The notes under the pieces were generated by a model. The model was not told the origin of the DNA. It made no database searches and worked only from the letters and a program-made list of their open reading frames with translations. From NCBI GenBank assembly GCA_032622095.1, contig CP136069.1, positions 157,967,043 to 158,031,042 on the forward strand: 64,000 nt of DNA. The letters run 5' to 3'. The translations under genes and the position numbers were made by a program. Positions 10,624-22,239 of the stretch are shown in pieces. Each line of letters opens with the position of its first letter. The first letter of the stretch is position 1. The stretch is from Siphonodentalium dalli (lineage: Eukaryota; Mollusca; Scaphopoda; Gadilida; Siphonodentaliidae).

Positions 10624-12814
10624 TAGTCTGGTCGATAAAAGGTTTGACCTAGACAAAATTTGGACTAAGTTGGTTTGTATTCCATTTTGAAGAGGAATAT
10701 ATCCTCTACAACATATCCAAAATCCGCTAAAATCCGCTTTGAGCAATTTCTTTTACAGAGATTTAAAAAAAATGCTCATTTTTCGACATTGTGAAGTACT
10801 TTTTATCCACAATATCACTCATCGGCGACACCAGAACGCATTAATCCTCCATCTGATATATACCAGTTTGTGTAAAAGAGTATAGGGGGCGATTAGAGTG
10901 ACAAGGACATAAAACAATGCAATCGCGGCGATGAAATGGCTGTCAAAATGGCCGCAACTACAATCCTTGCTACGACGAAAGCAACATATTGGATAACCTC
11001 CTATAAGCGAAAATACACATTTGTAATTTACAAGAATGTTGTTATATATCTTTAAAGGTACACATATAATTAAAACAGATCTATCTGAATGATTTATCGA
11101 TCACTGCTACGCACGTTAATCCAGTGATTTACGTTCGGGATTTCTTATTAGAATACATCCAACAGTCGGACCAAAAACAATTATTTCGGGCATGTAACAC
11201 ACGAAGTAATATTTCGTCACACAGTGCGTGGAAGTTTCGTTTTGGAATGATGATTAATTATTGAATATAACGCAGAAACTGAAGTGCCCACCCTATCTGT
11301 AAATACTAGTTATATTTCCGGAATTTCCAACACTCTCCGTGACAATAAACCATACACGTATGTCGTAATGCTGATTATACTGTAAAGAAATGCTTATCTC
11401 TTCAACAGAATAGTACCCTATCTCACTAGATCGGAGAGACTGTACATGGTACATTTTATTTAGTACTAATTTTCATGGTGCTCCCAAACCGGTTTCTTAG
11501 TAGACAATTCTGTTAAAATTACTTCAATCGGCACTTTACAACAGGAATATGTACCACGCAATGTACACTATTATTTGTCAATATCTTGTTGTTTGAAATT
11601 GTGTTACCTTTGCCACCCACATATTTGCGCTAAATATCAGGTCATCAGCGTTTACAGTTATTAGTTCTACGTTTACCATTCACTCAATGTTGCTATTTAT
11701 GGTTTTGTATGCAGCAGATATGTGTAACATTAGGGAGAATGGGTAAACGCGGCGATGCGTTTGCAGAAAATGTCGTACGTTTCGCGTATATGTGGCCTTA
11801 GTGCATTTATGTGCACATAATTTCCAGGTATAAAGACAGTCTCTACCACATAGTATGTAGGAAAATTTGGTTATGTTGAGAATTTATTGAAGATAGTCTA
11901 TTGTAATCCTTTGTATTTTGATAAATTGCGTTCATGGTATACCACCATATATTTGTGTGATAAAAGTGAAATATTTGTGTTTAATCACTTGGCTGGAGGG
12001 AACTATGACTACTATTTTAAGACACGGACAATAGGATCTACACATTTTACCTTGTACCATATGAATAGCTCTCATACTGTTCTATAGTAGTGAATTTTGA
12101 CAGATTGTGTGTTGTAGATTCAAAAATAAATGATTATCGGTCACATTCGTGAGAATGTTTTCATTACATATATTTCTACTTCTAAAAAGGTCACACAATG
12201 AATACATCCCTATTAGATCACATTTATCTGTTTTAATACACATATATTACACGATTCAAGATAAACAGTACAGATAAAACTGTTATTCTACTATTTCTTG
12301 GCGCACAAAAAGTCCACATTTAATCGTATGAGACCTGGCTTTTGGTTGCTCTCTCGCGAGATACATTAGAGAGAAATCTTACATACTATTATTAATAGCT
12401 CCCCTTATATTCTGAAATCATTCTTCCTCGTATAATTCGAGGGCATGTTTGTTCTTGTATGACCGGCTATTCAATTTTCCGCAAATTGTAAATTTCATTC
12501 GATTTTGTCCATTTTGGCGGCCATATTGGACAGACATTCTACCGACATGGTTTACGACTAAGCATTGTTTGTGTAAATTTTATGTTATTACTAATTTGGA
12601 ATTTGTTGGCGCACCTACCACCGAAATTCAGGATTTTTCTATACCAACTGCCATCATGGACGCCATCTTGTATTACAGAAAATGCTCAAAGCGGATTTTA
12701 GCGGATTTTGGATATGTTATAGAGGATATATTCCTCTTCAAAATGGAATAGAAACCAACTTAGTCCAAATTTTTTCTAGGTTGACCCTAAAATTTTAGTT
12801 TATCGACCAGACTA
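10624..12814. mobile_element. TA-flanked 2.2-kb inverted-repeat element (Tc1/mariner-like MITE)
   Basis: The ends GTCTGGTCGATAAA (10626) and TTTATCGACCAGAC (to 12812) are inverted and lie between TA dinucleotides (10624-10625, 12813-12814). A long inner inverted repeat follows: the block around 10670-10745 (CTAAAATCCGCTTTGAGCA) mirrors 12685-12765. TA target use is typical of IS630/Tc1/mariner elements. No transposase frame survives; the inner 1.8 kb shows no coding signal. A fragment of the same arm recurs at about 16487-16570. Confidence 0.75.
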
Positions 12815-13900
12815 TTGTTACAACGGCAATGGACCTTTCCACAGCTGTCAATCAAATATTTATTAGCGGATATTTTCGACCAATCAGCGACTGAGCCGGC
12901 CAATGGCTGCTGTGAAAATTCTGCTGACATCTTTCTTCGCCCTAATTTTGAAATCCATGCATACATTCAGTGTTAAATTGGCTATATTCAAACAACTTTT
13001 TTGTTGTCAAATCATAATATACTGAGATTTATATTTGCGCCATGTTATAAATTTATCCGTGATTATAACAATGTTTTTCATTTAGCATGACACTTGTCAA
13101 ATTTTTCAGATTTAATGGCAAAACGAATGTGTGTTCTCTGGTTTAGATATATTAAAGAGTTCAGGGATCTGTCTGACTGTTCTGGTCTGGTCTGTTCACG
13201 ATTTTTCTTCCGGAGCCTTTGACCGATTTCAACCAATATCTCGCGTGGTGCCTCGGGGTACCCCGAAAGATGTTATAACGGCAGTATTTAGTCCATGAGA
13301 TAGAAAATGGACAATTGACTTTCGTTGCACCCCAGGGGGGGGGGCAAAGATTTTTTGCTGTCTATGGAAAGCTTATAGCAACAGGAACACAATTTGACTT
13401 GTTGGCCTTGACAAAAAGTGTCCGTTTGGCCGCTAGGGGGCGTAATCCAAGATGGTCGCCAAAATTCCCACCAAAATAGGAAATCATAGATAGGAAAAGA
13501 CTGTCAATCAAAAAGGTTTTTGCTGGCAATTGAGTTTCATGAAACATTTTAAAAACATAAACAAACATTTAAAACATTAAAGTGGCACTTTGGGAGTTAA
13601 ATGCTGTAAATAAAGAGCGTTTTATGATTTTATATGACACGAGTTGTTGGGGGTTTTGTGCTTTCTTGCACCTTAATATGATAGTCTGGGGGATTTAACG
13701 TTACACACCCATTTTGTTCCTTATTATGTCCTTCAACTTTTAATGTTAACAAGAACAAAAAGTGGCCGTATAGACTCCAGACAAGATGGCGGCCATGATG
13801 ACCGCCGTTATTCAGACCAGACCCTAAGTCAGTTTGATGCATCTTCTAGAGCAGTTTATTCTGTTTGGAAATGGTTGAGAAATGAGACTTTATTTTGTAT
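12815..13900. other. Unrecognised sequence with AAGATGG words and a G10 run
   Basis: Holds CCAAGATGGTCGCC (about 13448), ACAAGATGGCGGCC (about 13783), a run of 10 G at about 13335 and AAATAAAGAGCGTTT at 13608. No credible reading frame. Confidence 0.5.
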
Positions 13901-13909
13901 TTTATATAT

Positions 13910-14380
13910 TAACTGAGGAGTGACCATATGGTTATGAGTGGGTGTCCATGGTAAGATGTGTAGGTATCCAAGGAGTGATCGTGATCATGTGTGAGGTGAA
14001 ACAGTATGCACGGAGTGACTATGGTGTATGGTTGTAGGTACCCAGTGTGGGTGTACCCGATGTGGCTGTATGTCCATTGGTATGGTGTAGGGACATAACT
14101 AGAGAAGCTATATGGCCATCTGTGTATTGTTCATGTATATACATAGAGTGACTGTAAGGTCATGGATGGGATTATGACAGGTGGGGTGTATATGTAGACA
14201 TGTGCTGTCTGTATATCATGGAGTGTGCGGATAAATCGGGAGCGATTTTATGGTTATGGGCAAATATAGGTGTGCATGGAATGAATGTACGGTCATGATT
14301 GAAGTGTATACATGGAGTAATCTGGATGGTCATTGACTATGCGCGTGGGTATATAGGTATATATTCTGGTAAAGGGTGGG
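13910..14380. repeat. Degenerate GT-rich minisatellite
   Basis: About ten loose repetitions of a 40-60 bp theme containing (C)ATGGAGTGACT, TATGGTCATG and GGGTGTATA. Strongly diverged, strand-asymmetric (G and T rich on plus). No open frame. Confidence 0.6.
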
Positions 14381-15399
14381 ATGTATATTTACGCGCGCCG
14401 CGTGTATAACTGGTGGCGAGATTCTCTTTTCTCGTGGGCGCCGACATTATCAATGGGTGTTTTATTAGTTTTATTTATAGAATGGGAATTTTTGGGATGA
14501 TTAAAAGTCAAACTGCGAGCTGGGGGAGAGTGGCTAAAATGCAAGCTTGGTGCCAAGCTTGGCAGTTTTAAGGCAGATGACTAAAAGACAAGCTTGGCGA
14601 TGTATAGCAATGCATTAAGTAAACTAACAACATAATCACACCTAATTATACCATTCGATTTGCCGCCTCTGTCATACAATGCCGCTTTCTGTCATACAAA
14701 GTCGCCTCTTCGTGAGGCAGTAGGAGTTTCGATCATTAAAAACAGAATGGACAGGTATTAAAATTAAGAGATTCACACTGTACTGTGATTACATAGCCTG
14801 GTCGTGCATTTGAGTATTAACAGCAGAAATAATGCACAACTCATAAAAGTGGACTTCCAAAAGCGTGTGGGTATATGACATTTCCACACACTCCTGCCCA
14901 TTCGAATGGCACGTTTATTCTATTCCACTGACATATCACAAGTCACTGACGATCGTAGTGGATGATAAATGCCCAAAATGAGTCGCCACTCTTGTTTTTC
15001 AATAAACATCGTTATAAACAATGGGAAATTACATATTTATGACGATACTGTGCAGGGGGGGGGGGGGGGGAAATGACAAGGCCGCCCATATGGCGTTGTT
15101 GGCGAGAGTGGCTAAAATGCAAGCTTGGCGCCAAGCTTGGCAGTTTTTAAGGCAGATGACTAAAAGACAAGCTTGGCGGTTTGAATTTTTTTTAAAGCGT
15201 GAATTATGCGGGAATAGCACCAGTTAATTACTTATATGGCCCATTTTCGTAAATTAATCGACAATAGTGGCAGTAATGTATCCGATTGGTTGGTTAATAA
15301 GGGGCGTGGTCACAAATTTCTTGTCGATTTCTCTTTTTAAACACCAGTTGGACTAAGTTTTTTATTCGAAACATGTTGAATGGTTATCATTTATCACTC

Positions 15400-16080
15400 T
15401 GATAGTCGACAATGGCGGTTTTGAACATTATATACGAAGAATTTTTGACTTTTAGATGACCGACCACCGAACCGCCAAGCTCGAATTTTAAATCAAAATA
15501 TGAAGCTGAATTTTTGCCGATTCCTCGTTTCTAAAACAAGTTCCAGCTAGTTTTTATGTAAAAACGTGTAAAATGATTATCATTCTTCACAAATATACTC
15601 GAGCTTGGCGGTTTTGAACATTATATACGAAGAATTTTTGACATTTTTGATGACCGACCACCGAACCGCCAAGCTCGAATTTTAAATCAAAATATAAAGC
15701 TGAATTTTCGCCGATTTCTCGTTTCTAAAACACGTCCCAGCTAGTTTTCATGTAAAAACATGTAAAATGATCATCATTCTTCACAAATATAATCGAGCTT
15801 GGCGGGTTTGAATATTTTATATTAAGAATTTTGGACATTTTTATGACCGATGGCTGGTTAATAGGGGGTGTGTTAACCGAATGAAAACCTCGCTTTTTTG
15901 CGCCGATTTCTTGTCGATTTTTTGTCGATTTCTCTTTTTAAACACCATTTACACATAGTTTGCATCTGAAAACACGTTTAATGATTATCATTTATCACTC
16001 TCATAGTCGAGCTTGGCGGTTTTGAACATTGTATACTGAGAAATTTCGACTTTTAGGTGACCGACCACCGAACCGCCAAA
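15400..16080. repeat. Left-arm subrepeat array (~200-bp unit)
   Basis: GGCGGTTTTGAACATTATAT recurs with variation at about 15415, 15606, 15798 and 16014, each followed by a GACCGACCACCGAACCGCC-type block in most units. Between these lie AAACACGT-CAGCTAGTTTTT blocks. The mirror array is at 17640-18540. Confidence 0.85.
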
Positions 16081-16105
16081 TTCGAATTTAAAATCAAAAA
16101 AGCTT

Positions 16106-17607
16106 TAGTCCCTACTATACAGATATGGGCCTGAACCCAAATTTCAGTTTCAGCATGCAATTTTATCCGTTCTGTTCTGTTGCACATGCAGGCTCCAAAA
16201 TAGCGTGTGTTCCGCCTTCTGCCATAACGAAATAAACCCATAAACTATTCTCTGAACTCTCTAATAATGGCTGACAAAAAAACACACACTTGCTGTATAT
16301 GTTGTCCCACGTGGCAAAAGGGAAGCAATTGTATGGAGTTTGACTGTCAATCAAGACTTGCAGGAATATATACCATTACAAAGGGGACTATCGTTTTTAA
16401 ACCAGATGAATTGGACTTAAGTCCAAATGAATTCACTAATTTGACTTAAGTTCAAATGAATTGGACTTAAGTCCAATAATTTATATATAAAATATCCAAA
16501 ATTTCGCTAAAATCCGCTTTGAGCATTTTTTGGTAATTCAAGATGGCGGCCAAGATGGCTGCCATTTTCTGTTAAGTCAGTTTGATGCAATTTTGGTGTT
16601 ATCTTGTCATAAATGAAGCAAAGCCACCTTTCTATGCACAAGATGGTCGCCAAAAAGGGGCGACCGAAAATGCTACGTTTTTACTGATATCTTTAAGATA
16701 AGAATTTTAATTTTTATCGAAATATGATTTTGCTGCACCACTCCATTTTTTTTAGATCGCTGTTGGTACTCTGTAGATTCCTAAACTCTCAACATTGTTA
16801 CATTTAAGTATGACTGCAAGGTCATTCAAATACACGGTGATCCCTTTTTCTCTTTTTCTTCTGTAAATAACTAAAAAAAAACATTATAATGAAAAACATT
16901 TCCAAGCCGACCCGCCATATAAATACATATACTTTTCAACACCACGTCAAGCTACACTCAGAAGTATTAGTTTTGCAACTCAAACTCTAAATCCCCATTC
17001 AAAATTGGTCTCGTGTACTTGACCCACTCCTTAGTTCACTCTCAGCACAAACAAAAAGAGAATCTTTTCCACACGAGTGACTAAATTGAATGTGCAAATG
17101 TGCAAAAATACAGAAGTATGTAAGATAGCACCATTTCGAAGAACTCTAATTGAATTCTGTTTCTGATTCTCTTCTATTTTGCATATTAATTTTGTATCAT
17201 CTGTATATTATGTTATGTTGGAAATAAAAATATGTTTACAGTAAAAGAAAGAAAAAATGACGTCTCGGGCCCTTTCAAATCCTCCTGGGTCAAATCCCCC
17301 CCCCCCCCCAAAAAAAAACAAATAATAATAATTTAATGTGGATGGAAAATTAAATTATATTACAGTTTGCCCTCTGGAATTCATGTATATTATCATTGTG
17401 ACCGTCCCACACACGACTAACTTATCTTATATATACGTGCCATTTAAATCACAATGCTACATCGAAACAAGAATATAACATAGTTGAACAAGTTTGATTA
17501 GTTGCATGGACGATCATTAATGGGTACACGTTGACAATATTTGGGTGGGTATCATTTTGCCTCGGTTTGGTCTGGGTATCATTTTGCCTTGGCTTGGACA
17601 TGTTTTA
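16106..17607. other. Core of the compound-arm transposon
   Basis: No gene recognised. It holds three 16-bp palindromes (16411-16476), a fragment of the 10.6-12.8 kb element's arm (16487-16570), three AAGATGG words (about 16540-16645) and a run of 14 C followed by 9 A (17296 on). The short open frame at 16267 shows no family features. Confidence 0.6.
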
Positions 17608-17639
17608 GAAACGAGAAATATCAGGAAATTCAGCTTCAT

Positions 17640-18540
17640 ATTTGATTTAAAATTTGAGCTTGGCGGTTCGATGGTCGGTCATCAAATGTCAAAAATTCAT
17701 AATATTAAAATATTCAAAACCGCCAAGCTCGAGTATATTTGTGACGAATGATAATCATTTTACATATTTTTACATAAAAACTAGCTGGAATGTGTTTTAG
17801 AAACGAGAAATCGACGGAAATTCAGCTTCATATTTTGATTTTAAATTCGAGCTTGGCGGTTCGGTGGTCGGTCACCTAAAAGTCGAAAATTCTCAATATA
17901 ATGTTCAAAACCGCCAAGCTCGACTGTGAGAGTGATAAATGATAATCATTAAACGTTTTTTCAGATACAAACTATGTGCAAATGGTGTTTAAGAAGAGAA
18001 ATCGGCCAAAAAATCGACAAGAAATCAGCGTAAAAAAGCGAGGTTTTCATTCGGTTAACACACCCCCTATTAACCCGCCATCGGTCATCAAAATGTCCAA
18101 AATTCTTAATATAAAATATTCAAAGCCGCCAAGCTCGATTATATTTGTGAAGAATGATAATCATTTTACATGTTTTTACATGAAAACTAGCTGGAACGTG
18201 TTTTAGAAACGAGAAATCGGCCGAAATTCAGCTTTATATTTTGATTTAAAATTCGAGCTTGGCGGTTCGGTGGTCGGTCATCAAAATGTCAAATTCTTCG
18301 TATATAATGTTCAAAACCACCAAACTTGAGTATATTTGTGAAGAATGATAATCATTTTACACGTTTTTACATAAAAACTAGCTGGAACGTGTTTTAGAAA
18401 CGAGAAATCGGCGAAAATTCAGCTTCATATTTTGATTTAAAATTCGAGCTTGGCGGTTCGGTGGTCGGTCATCTAAAAGTCAAAACTTCTTCGTATATAA
18501 TGTTCAAAACCGCCAAGCTCGACTATCAGAGTGATAAATG
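17640..18540. repeat. Right-arm subrepeat array (mirror of left arm)
   Basis: Inverted copies of the left-arm units: AAAATTCGAGCTTGGCGGTT with GGTGGTCGGTCATC words at about 17655, 17850, 18255 and 18450, and AACCGCCAAGCTCGA closings between them. Confidence 0.85.
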
Positions 18541-18789
18541 ATAACCATTCAACATGTTTCGAATAAAAAACTTAGCCCAACTGGTGTTTAAAAAGAGAAA
18601 TCGACCAAAAATCGACAATAAATCTGCGTAAAAAGACGATGTTTTTATTTTGTGACCACGCCCCCTATTGACCAACCAATTGGGGACATTACTGCCACTA
18701 TTGTCGATTAATGTACGAAAATGGGCCATATAAGTAATTAACTGGTGCTATTCCCGCATAATTCACGCGAAAACAGCGTTTAAAAGGCT

Positions 18790-19945
18790 TTAAATTGCTT
18801 CACAAACTACAACATTATGGCATCAGAGGCCAGCTGCACAACTGGCTGAGCTCCTTCCTACAAAATCGGAAAATGAAGGTAGTAATCGACGGGAAACAAT
18901 CAGAGGAGGTACATGTAGAATCTGGAGTACCCCAAGGAAAAGTGCTAGGCCCATTGCTATTCCTATGTCATATCAACGACCTACCAAATGACATCGCCTC
19001 TAAAATCTGCCTCTTTGCAGACGACTGCCTATTATACCAAGAAATATCATCGTTTAAGGATCACCTCAAAATGCAGAAAGATTTAAACACACTGAACGAT
19101 TGGGCCAACACCTGGGGGATGAAGTTTAACACCAAGAAATGCCATATCCTATCAATCAAGAAAAAATCCAATTACTACTACACACTAAACAACGAGGTAC
19201 TCGCAGAGGTCAACGAACATCCGTACCTCGGAGTGACACTCACAAATAACATGGATTGGAGTTCCCAGATCAACAACATCTCGAGGAAAGCATCATACAC
19301 CCTTAGCTTCCTCCAACGAAACCTTAAGCACTGCTCAGAAGACCTACGCAAGCTAAGCTACATATCGCTAGTAAGATCAAGTATGGAATATGCAGATATA
19401 ATATGGGACCCATACGAAAAACGAAACATCGATAAACTTGAGAAAATCCAAAGAAGAGGAGCTCGTTTAATCAAAAAAGACTATAGAAGCAGATTTGAGG
19501 GTGCGGTCACAACATGCTAATTGACCTAAAATTCCAACCACTCGAGACCAGGAGGAAAACCAACAGGTTGACATTCTTGCACAAAGTAGTGGACGGGGCC
19601 TTCCCAGCCATTCCCCCCACAAAAGTATGCAAATACTCTCTAAAACGAGTTCGCAAGAAAAACAAACACCTGGAGGGATACGAAACATCCAAATTCCCTC
19701 AGCATCTCATACGAAACCACGAAAGATGCTTCGAACTCCCGCAAACAATAAACACGGAAGAATACAAACATTCAGTGTTTATTAGAGCAAAGATCGATTG
19801 GAACCAGCTGGACGGGAAATTCTTAGATAGCCTGGACTCTACATCATTCCAGGAGTATCTACAGGAAAACATCTAGCGCCTCCACACCCGTCGTAACACG
19901 CCAGAACTGGTTCCTACGACGTAACACTACAGATACAGATACAGA
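18790..19945 (+). mobile_element. LINE 3' fragment nested in the right transposon arm
   Basis: An open frame from 18790 to 19520 gives the second half of a LINE reverse transcriptase: KLQHYGIRGQLHNWLSSFL, VPQGKVLGPLLF, the catalytic FADD (about 19015) and YLGVTLTN, then LVRSSMEYADIIWDPY and QRRGARLI. A one-base loss at about 19510 shifts the frame; the next frame, 19514-19876, gives the family's C-terminus (LKFQPLETRRKTNRL and so on). The match is to Jockey/CR1-type elements. It is 5'-truncated, and its 3' end is a short (ATACAG)n tail at about 19928-19942. The arm sequence resumes at about 19945 (AATTCAAACCGCCAAGC), so the LINE inserted after the DNA transposon. Confidence 0.88.
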
Positions 19946-20536
19946 TTTAAATAAAATTCAAACCGCCAAGCTTGTCTTTTAGTCATCTGCCTTAAAAACT
20001 GCCAAGCTTGGCGCCAAGCTTGCATTTTAGCCACTCTCGTCAACAACGCCATATGGGCGGCCTTGTCATTTTTCCCCCTGCACAGTATCGTCAGAAATAT
20101 GTAATTTCCCATTGTTTATAACGATGTTTATTGAAAAACAAGAGTGGCGACTCATTTTGGGCATTTATCATCCACTAACGTGACGATCGTCAGTGACTTG
20201 TGATATGTCAGTGGAATAGAATAAACGTGCCATTCGAATGGGCAGGAGTGTGTGGAAATGTCATACCCACACGCTTTTGGAAGTCCACTGCTGTTAATAC
20301 TCAAATACACGACCAGGCTATGTAATCACAGTACAGTGTGAATCTCTTAATTTTAATACCTGTCCATTCTGTTTTTAATGATCGAAACTCCTACTGCCTC
20401 ACGAACAAAATAAAAAATTGGCCAAAGAGGCGACTTTGTATGCCAGAAAGCGGCATTGTATGACAGAGGCGGCAAATCGAATGGTATAATTAGGTGTGAT
20501 TATGTTGTTAGTTTACTTAATGCATTGCTATACATC

Positions 20537-20830
20537 ATATAGATAAATCGAAAAACAACTGATTGCATATTCTACAGAAAAGTATACCACATTGACCCCG
20601 AAATGCACGAATTGTGCCTTAGCGGACATACCCCGTCGCCAGCTGCCATCTTGTCTCAAATTTGTCTGCATGATGGTACTCTATCTTCAGCCCCGATTAT
20701 GACGGGGATAAAATGGTAGACAACACACTTATATATATAAATGAAAGCTATTGTATTGAGTGCATACCGAAAATTATCTAACGAGTGACCGACATGGATG
20801 TTCATTTTCTGTTTCTACTCAAAAATAGAG
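20537..20830. other. No recognised feature
   Basis: Unique-looking sequence between the transposon end and the FReD gene 3' region. Confidence 0.5.
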
Positions 20831-20835
20831 ATTTT

Positions 20836-20841
20836 TTTATT
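20836..20841 (-). promoter_or_regulatory. Candidate polyadenylation signal of the FReD gene
   Basis: AATAAA on the minus strand (TTTATT on plus), about 490 bases past the stop codon of the terminal exon; the first exact hexamer I see there. Inference only. Confidence 0.3.
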
Positions 20842-21327
20842 ATACGCGTTTCCTAAGAAAAGTTAAAAACGACACATGATCTCACAATAAATTGGGTGCA
20901 CAAAATACATGATCTCCCAGTCAATCGGGTGCATCAAAGCCGGCAACTGATCTCTGTCAACTTACTGAACATTACTTCCGAATTTCCAAAAAAAATAATA
21001 TAGTTATAAAAGGGAGGATATCTACCGATTTTGAAATATTCCAGCCACCCAATGGTACACACATTAGTCGCTTGCATGTGATATTGTGAAAGTGGATATA
21101 GAACATAATTTATATACGATTTGTGTTACAATTCATTGTTTTAGAGTATAATAAATACATATAAATATATACATATAATTATACCGGATTAGAGAGTGTA
21201 CATGTGTATGGGGTAATAAGATCCCGCTCACCGGTTTCTTAGACGCAACATGGATCAATGACAAAAAGCTATCAATTGTGAACATCCGCCCCAATAGAGA
21301 CCCTCTGTAGTCGCACTGGGTCCACCG

Positions 21328-21971
21328 TCAACTCAATCGCCGGCGGATCATCATGGTCGACTCCATCATGGAATTCGTTCGAAAATTATTATACCATCTC
21401 ATCCCATATGTCCGCGGCAAAGTCGCGGTGGTATTTAGGTACTCTCCGTTCAAGCTACTTAATGAGCAGCATTTATACCACCAGGGGCCGGTCGTTCGTG
21501 TTGTACAAGAAGACAGACACCCACCCCATATATTAGGATTATCGTTTGTCCCGAATTGCATTCCGTCCACGTACGCCAGCGAGTCACCATCGTTGCCAGA
21601 GTAACCGGTCACGTGGATGGCGTAGTTGTTCTCCGATCCGTCAATACTGAATCTGGAGTAATGAGCAAAACCGTCTACGCCCCCTGCTGTTCTCAATTTA
21701 ACCATGAGTTCAGATGTCCCAGTCTGGGTCAGCTGGTGAATATTCTCCAGACCGAGCCAATAATTGCCATTGGTGGCGACATCGCCGAAACCACGTGTGT
21801 AGCTCAGCCAGTTGCGGTAGAATTCAACAGTGCCGTCGCGTCGTTGCTGGAAGACGGTCCAGCCCCCAAAACGTGTGGTCATGTCACACACGACTCTAAT
21901 GTTATTTCCATCCGGGTTGATCGTGTACACACCATCCGTGGATGAGCCAGCCTCTAAAATTGTCTTGAAAT
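21328..21971 (-). CDS. FReD gene, exon 4 (terminal): fibrinogen C-terminal domain
   Basis: This exon carries a complete fibrinogen-related domain, the carbohydrate- or acetyl-group-recognising module of ficolins, tachylectin-5 and invertebrate FREPs, so the protein is likely a secreted recognition lectin. Seen in order: ILEAGSSTDGVYTINPDG, VVCDMTTRFGGWTVFQQRR, EFYRNWLSYTRGFGDV, YWLGLENIHQLTQ, AHYSRFSIDG, VTGYSGNDGDSLAY, GTNDNPNIWGGC (calcium/Cys loop region), GPWWYKCC, LNGEYL and the closing GMRWYNNFRTN. Acceptor ACTTCCGCAG ends at 21972. The first two bases complete an Asp codon from the previous exon (phase 1), and the stop is TGA at 21330-21328. The usual first Cys (family start D-C-x-x-I-L) is Phe here (D-F-K-T-I-L). 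The frame runs open upstream to 22017, but that part is intronic by the splice signal. No frame damage. Confidence 0.9.
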
Positions 21972-22049
21972 CTGCGGAAGTAAATGATATATCTGAGTTA
22001 ACATGTTTATCGCACATCCCATCAACCCTCCGATCCGTGAGGGGTTTTT

Positions 22050-22205
22050 ATGCCAGAGCATAATAATAATCGCTCTTATATAGCGCCCACCCATACAAGG
22101 GGCCTTAAGCGCTTTATATAAATACACAACAAATAGAAACAAGAAAACCGTAGTCAGAAATGGTAACGCCCTCAAGATCACATTAGGCATATATAAAATA
22201 TAGAA
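22050..22205. repeat. Dispersed repeat in intron 3 (GCGCTATATAAG type)
   Basis: Contains CGCTCTTATATAGCGCC, TTAAGCGCTTTATATAA and AGTCAGAAATGGTAACGCC. The last block (about 22130-22205) matches 34215-34290 upstream of exon 1. Repeats of this CGCTATATAAG style are widespread in marine invertebrate genomes; family not assigned. Confidence 0.55.
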
Positions 22206-22239
22206 TACTAGCTGGGGTACCCCGTTGTTGCTCGAGTGC

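Larger units (their letters stand above)
14599..20536. mobile_element. 5.9-kb DNA transposon with ~1.5-kb compound inverted arms
   Basis: The outer ends GATGTATAGCAATGCATTAA and its mirror end at 14599 and 20536. From there the two sides are inverted copies for roughly 1.5 kb (14599-16105 versus 17608-20536 less the LINE insertion). Each arm has an outer segment (around AATGGGAAATTACATATTTA and the self-complementary AAGCTTGGCGCCAAGCTT) and an inner array of ~200-bp subrepeats with GAGCTTGGCGGTTTTGAAC on one side and ACCGACCACCGAACCGCC on the other. Left arm has about four subrepeats, right arm about five. The central 16106-17607 has no transposase frame, so this is a non-autonomous element of unknown superfamily. 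A 76-bp piece of the inner arm is repeated just outside the left end (14522-14598). Confidence 0.85.

Noticed and set aside
16267-16449. Cys-rich 60-codon frame in the transposon core
   Set aside because: Too short, runs into the palindromic array, and has no recognisable metal-binding pattern or counterpart.
21353-22063. Plus-strand open frames opposite the fibrinogen domain
   Set aside because: Shadows of the conserved minus-strand exon.
21954-22190. 78-codon hydrophobic minus-strand frame that looks like a signal anchor upstream of the FReD exon
   Set aside because: It lies in the CGCTATATAAG repeat, is out of frame with the fibrinogen domain, and crosses the acceptor at 21972.
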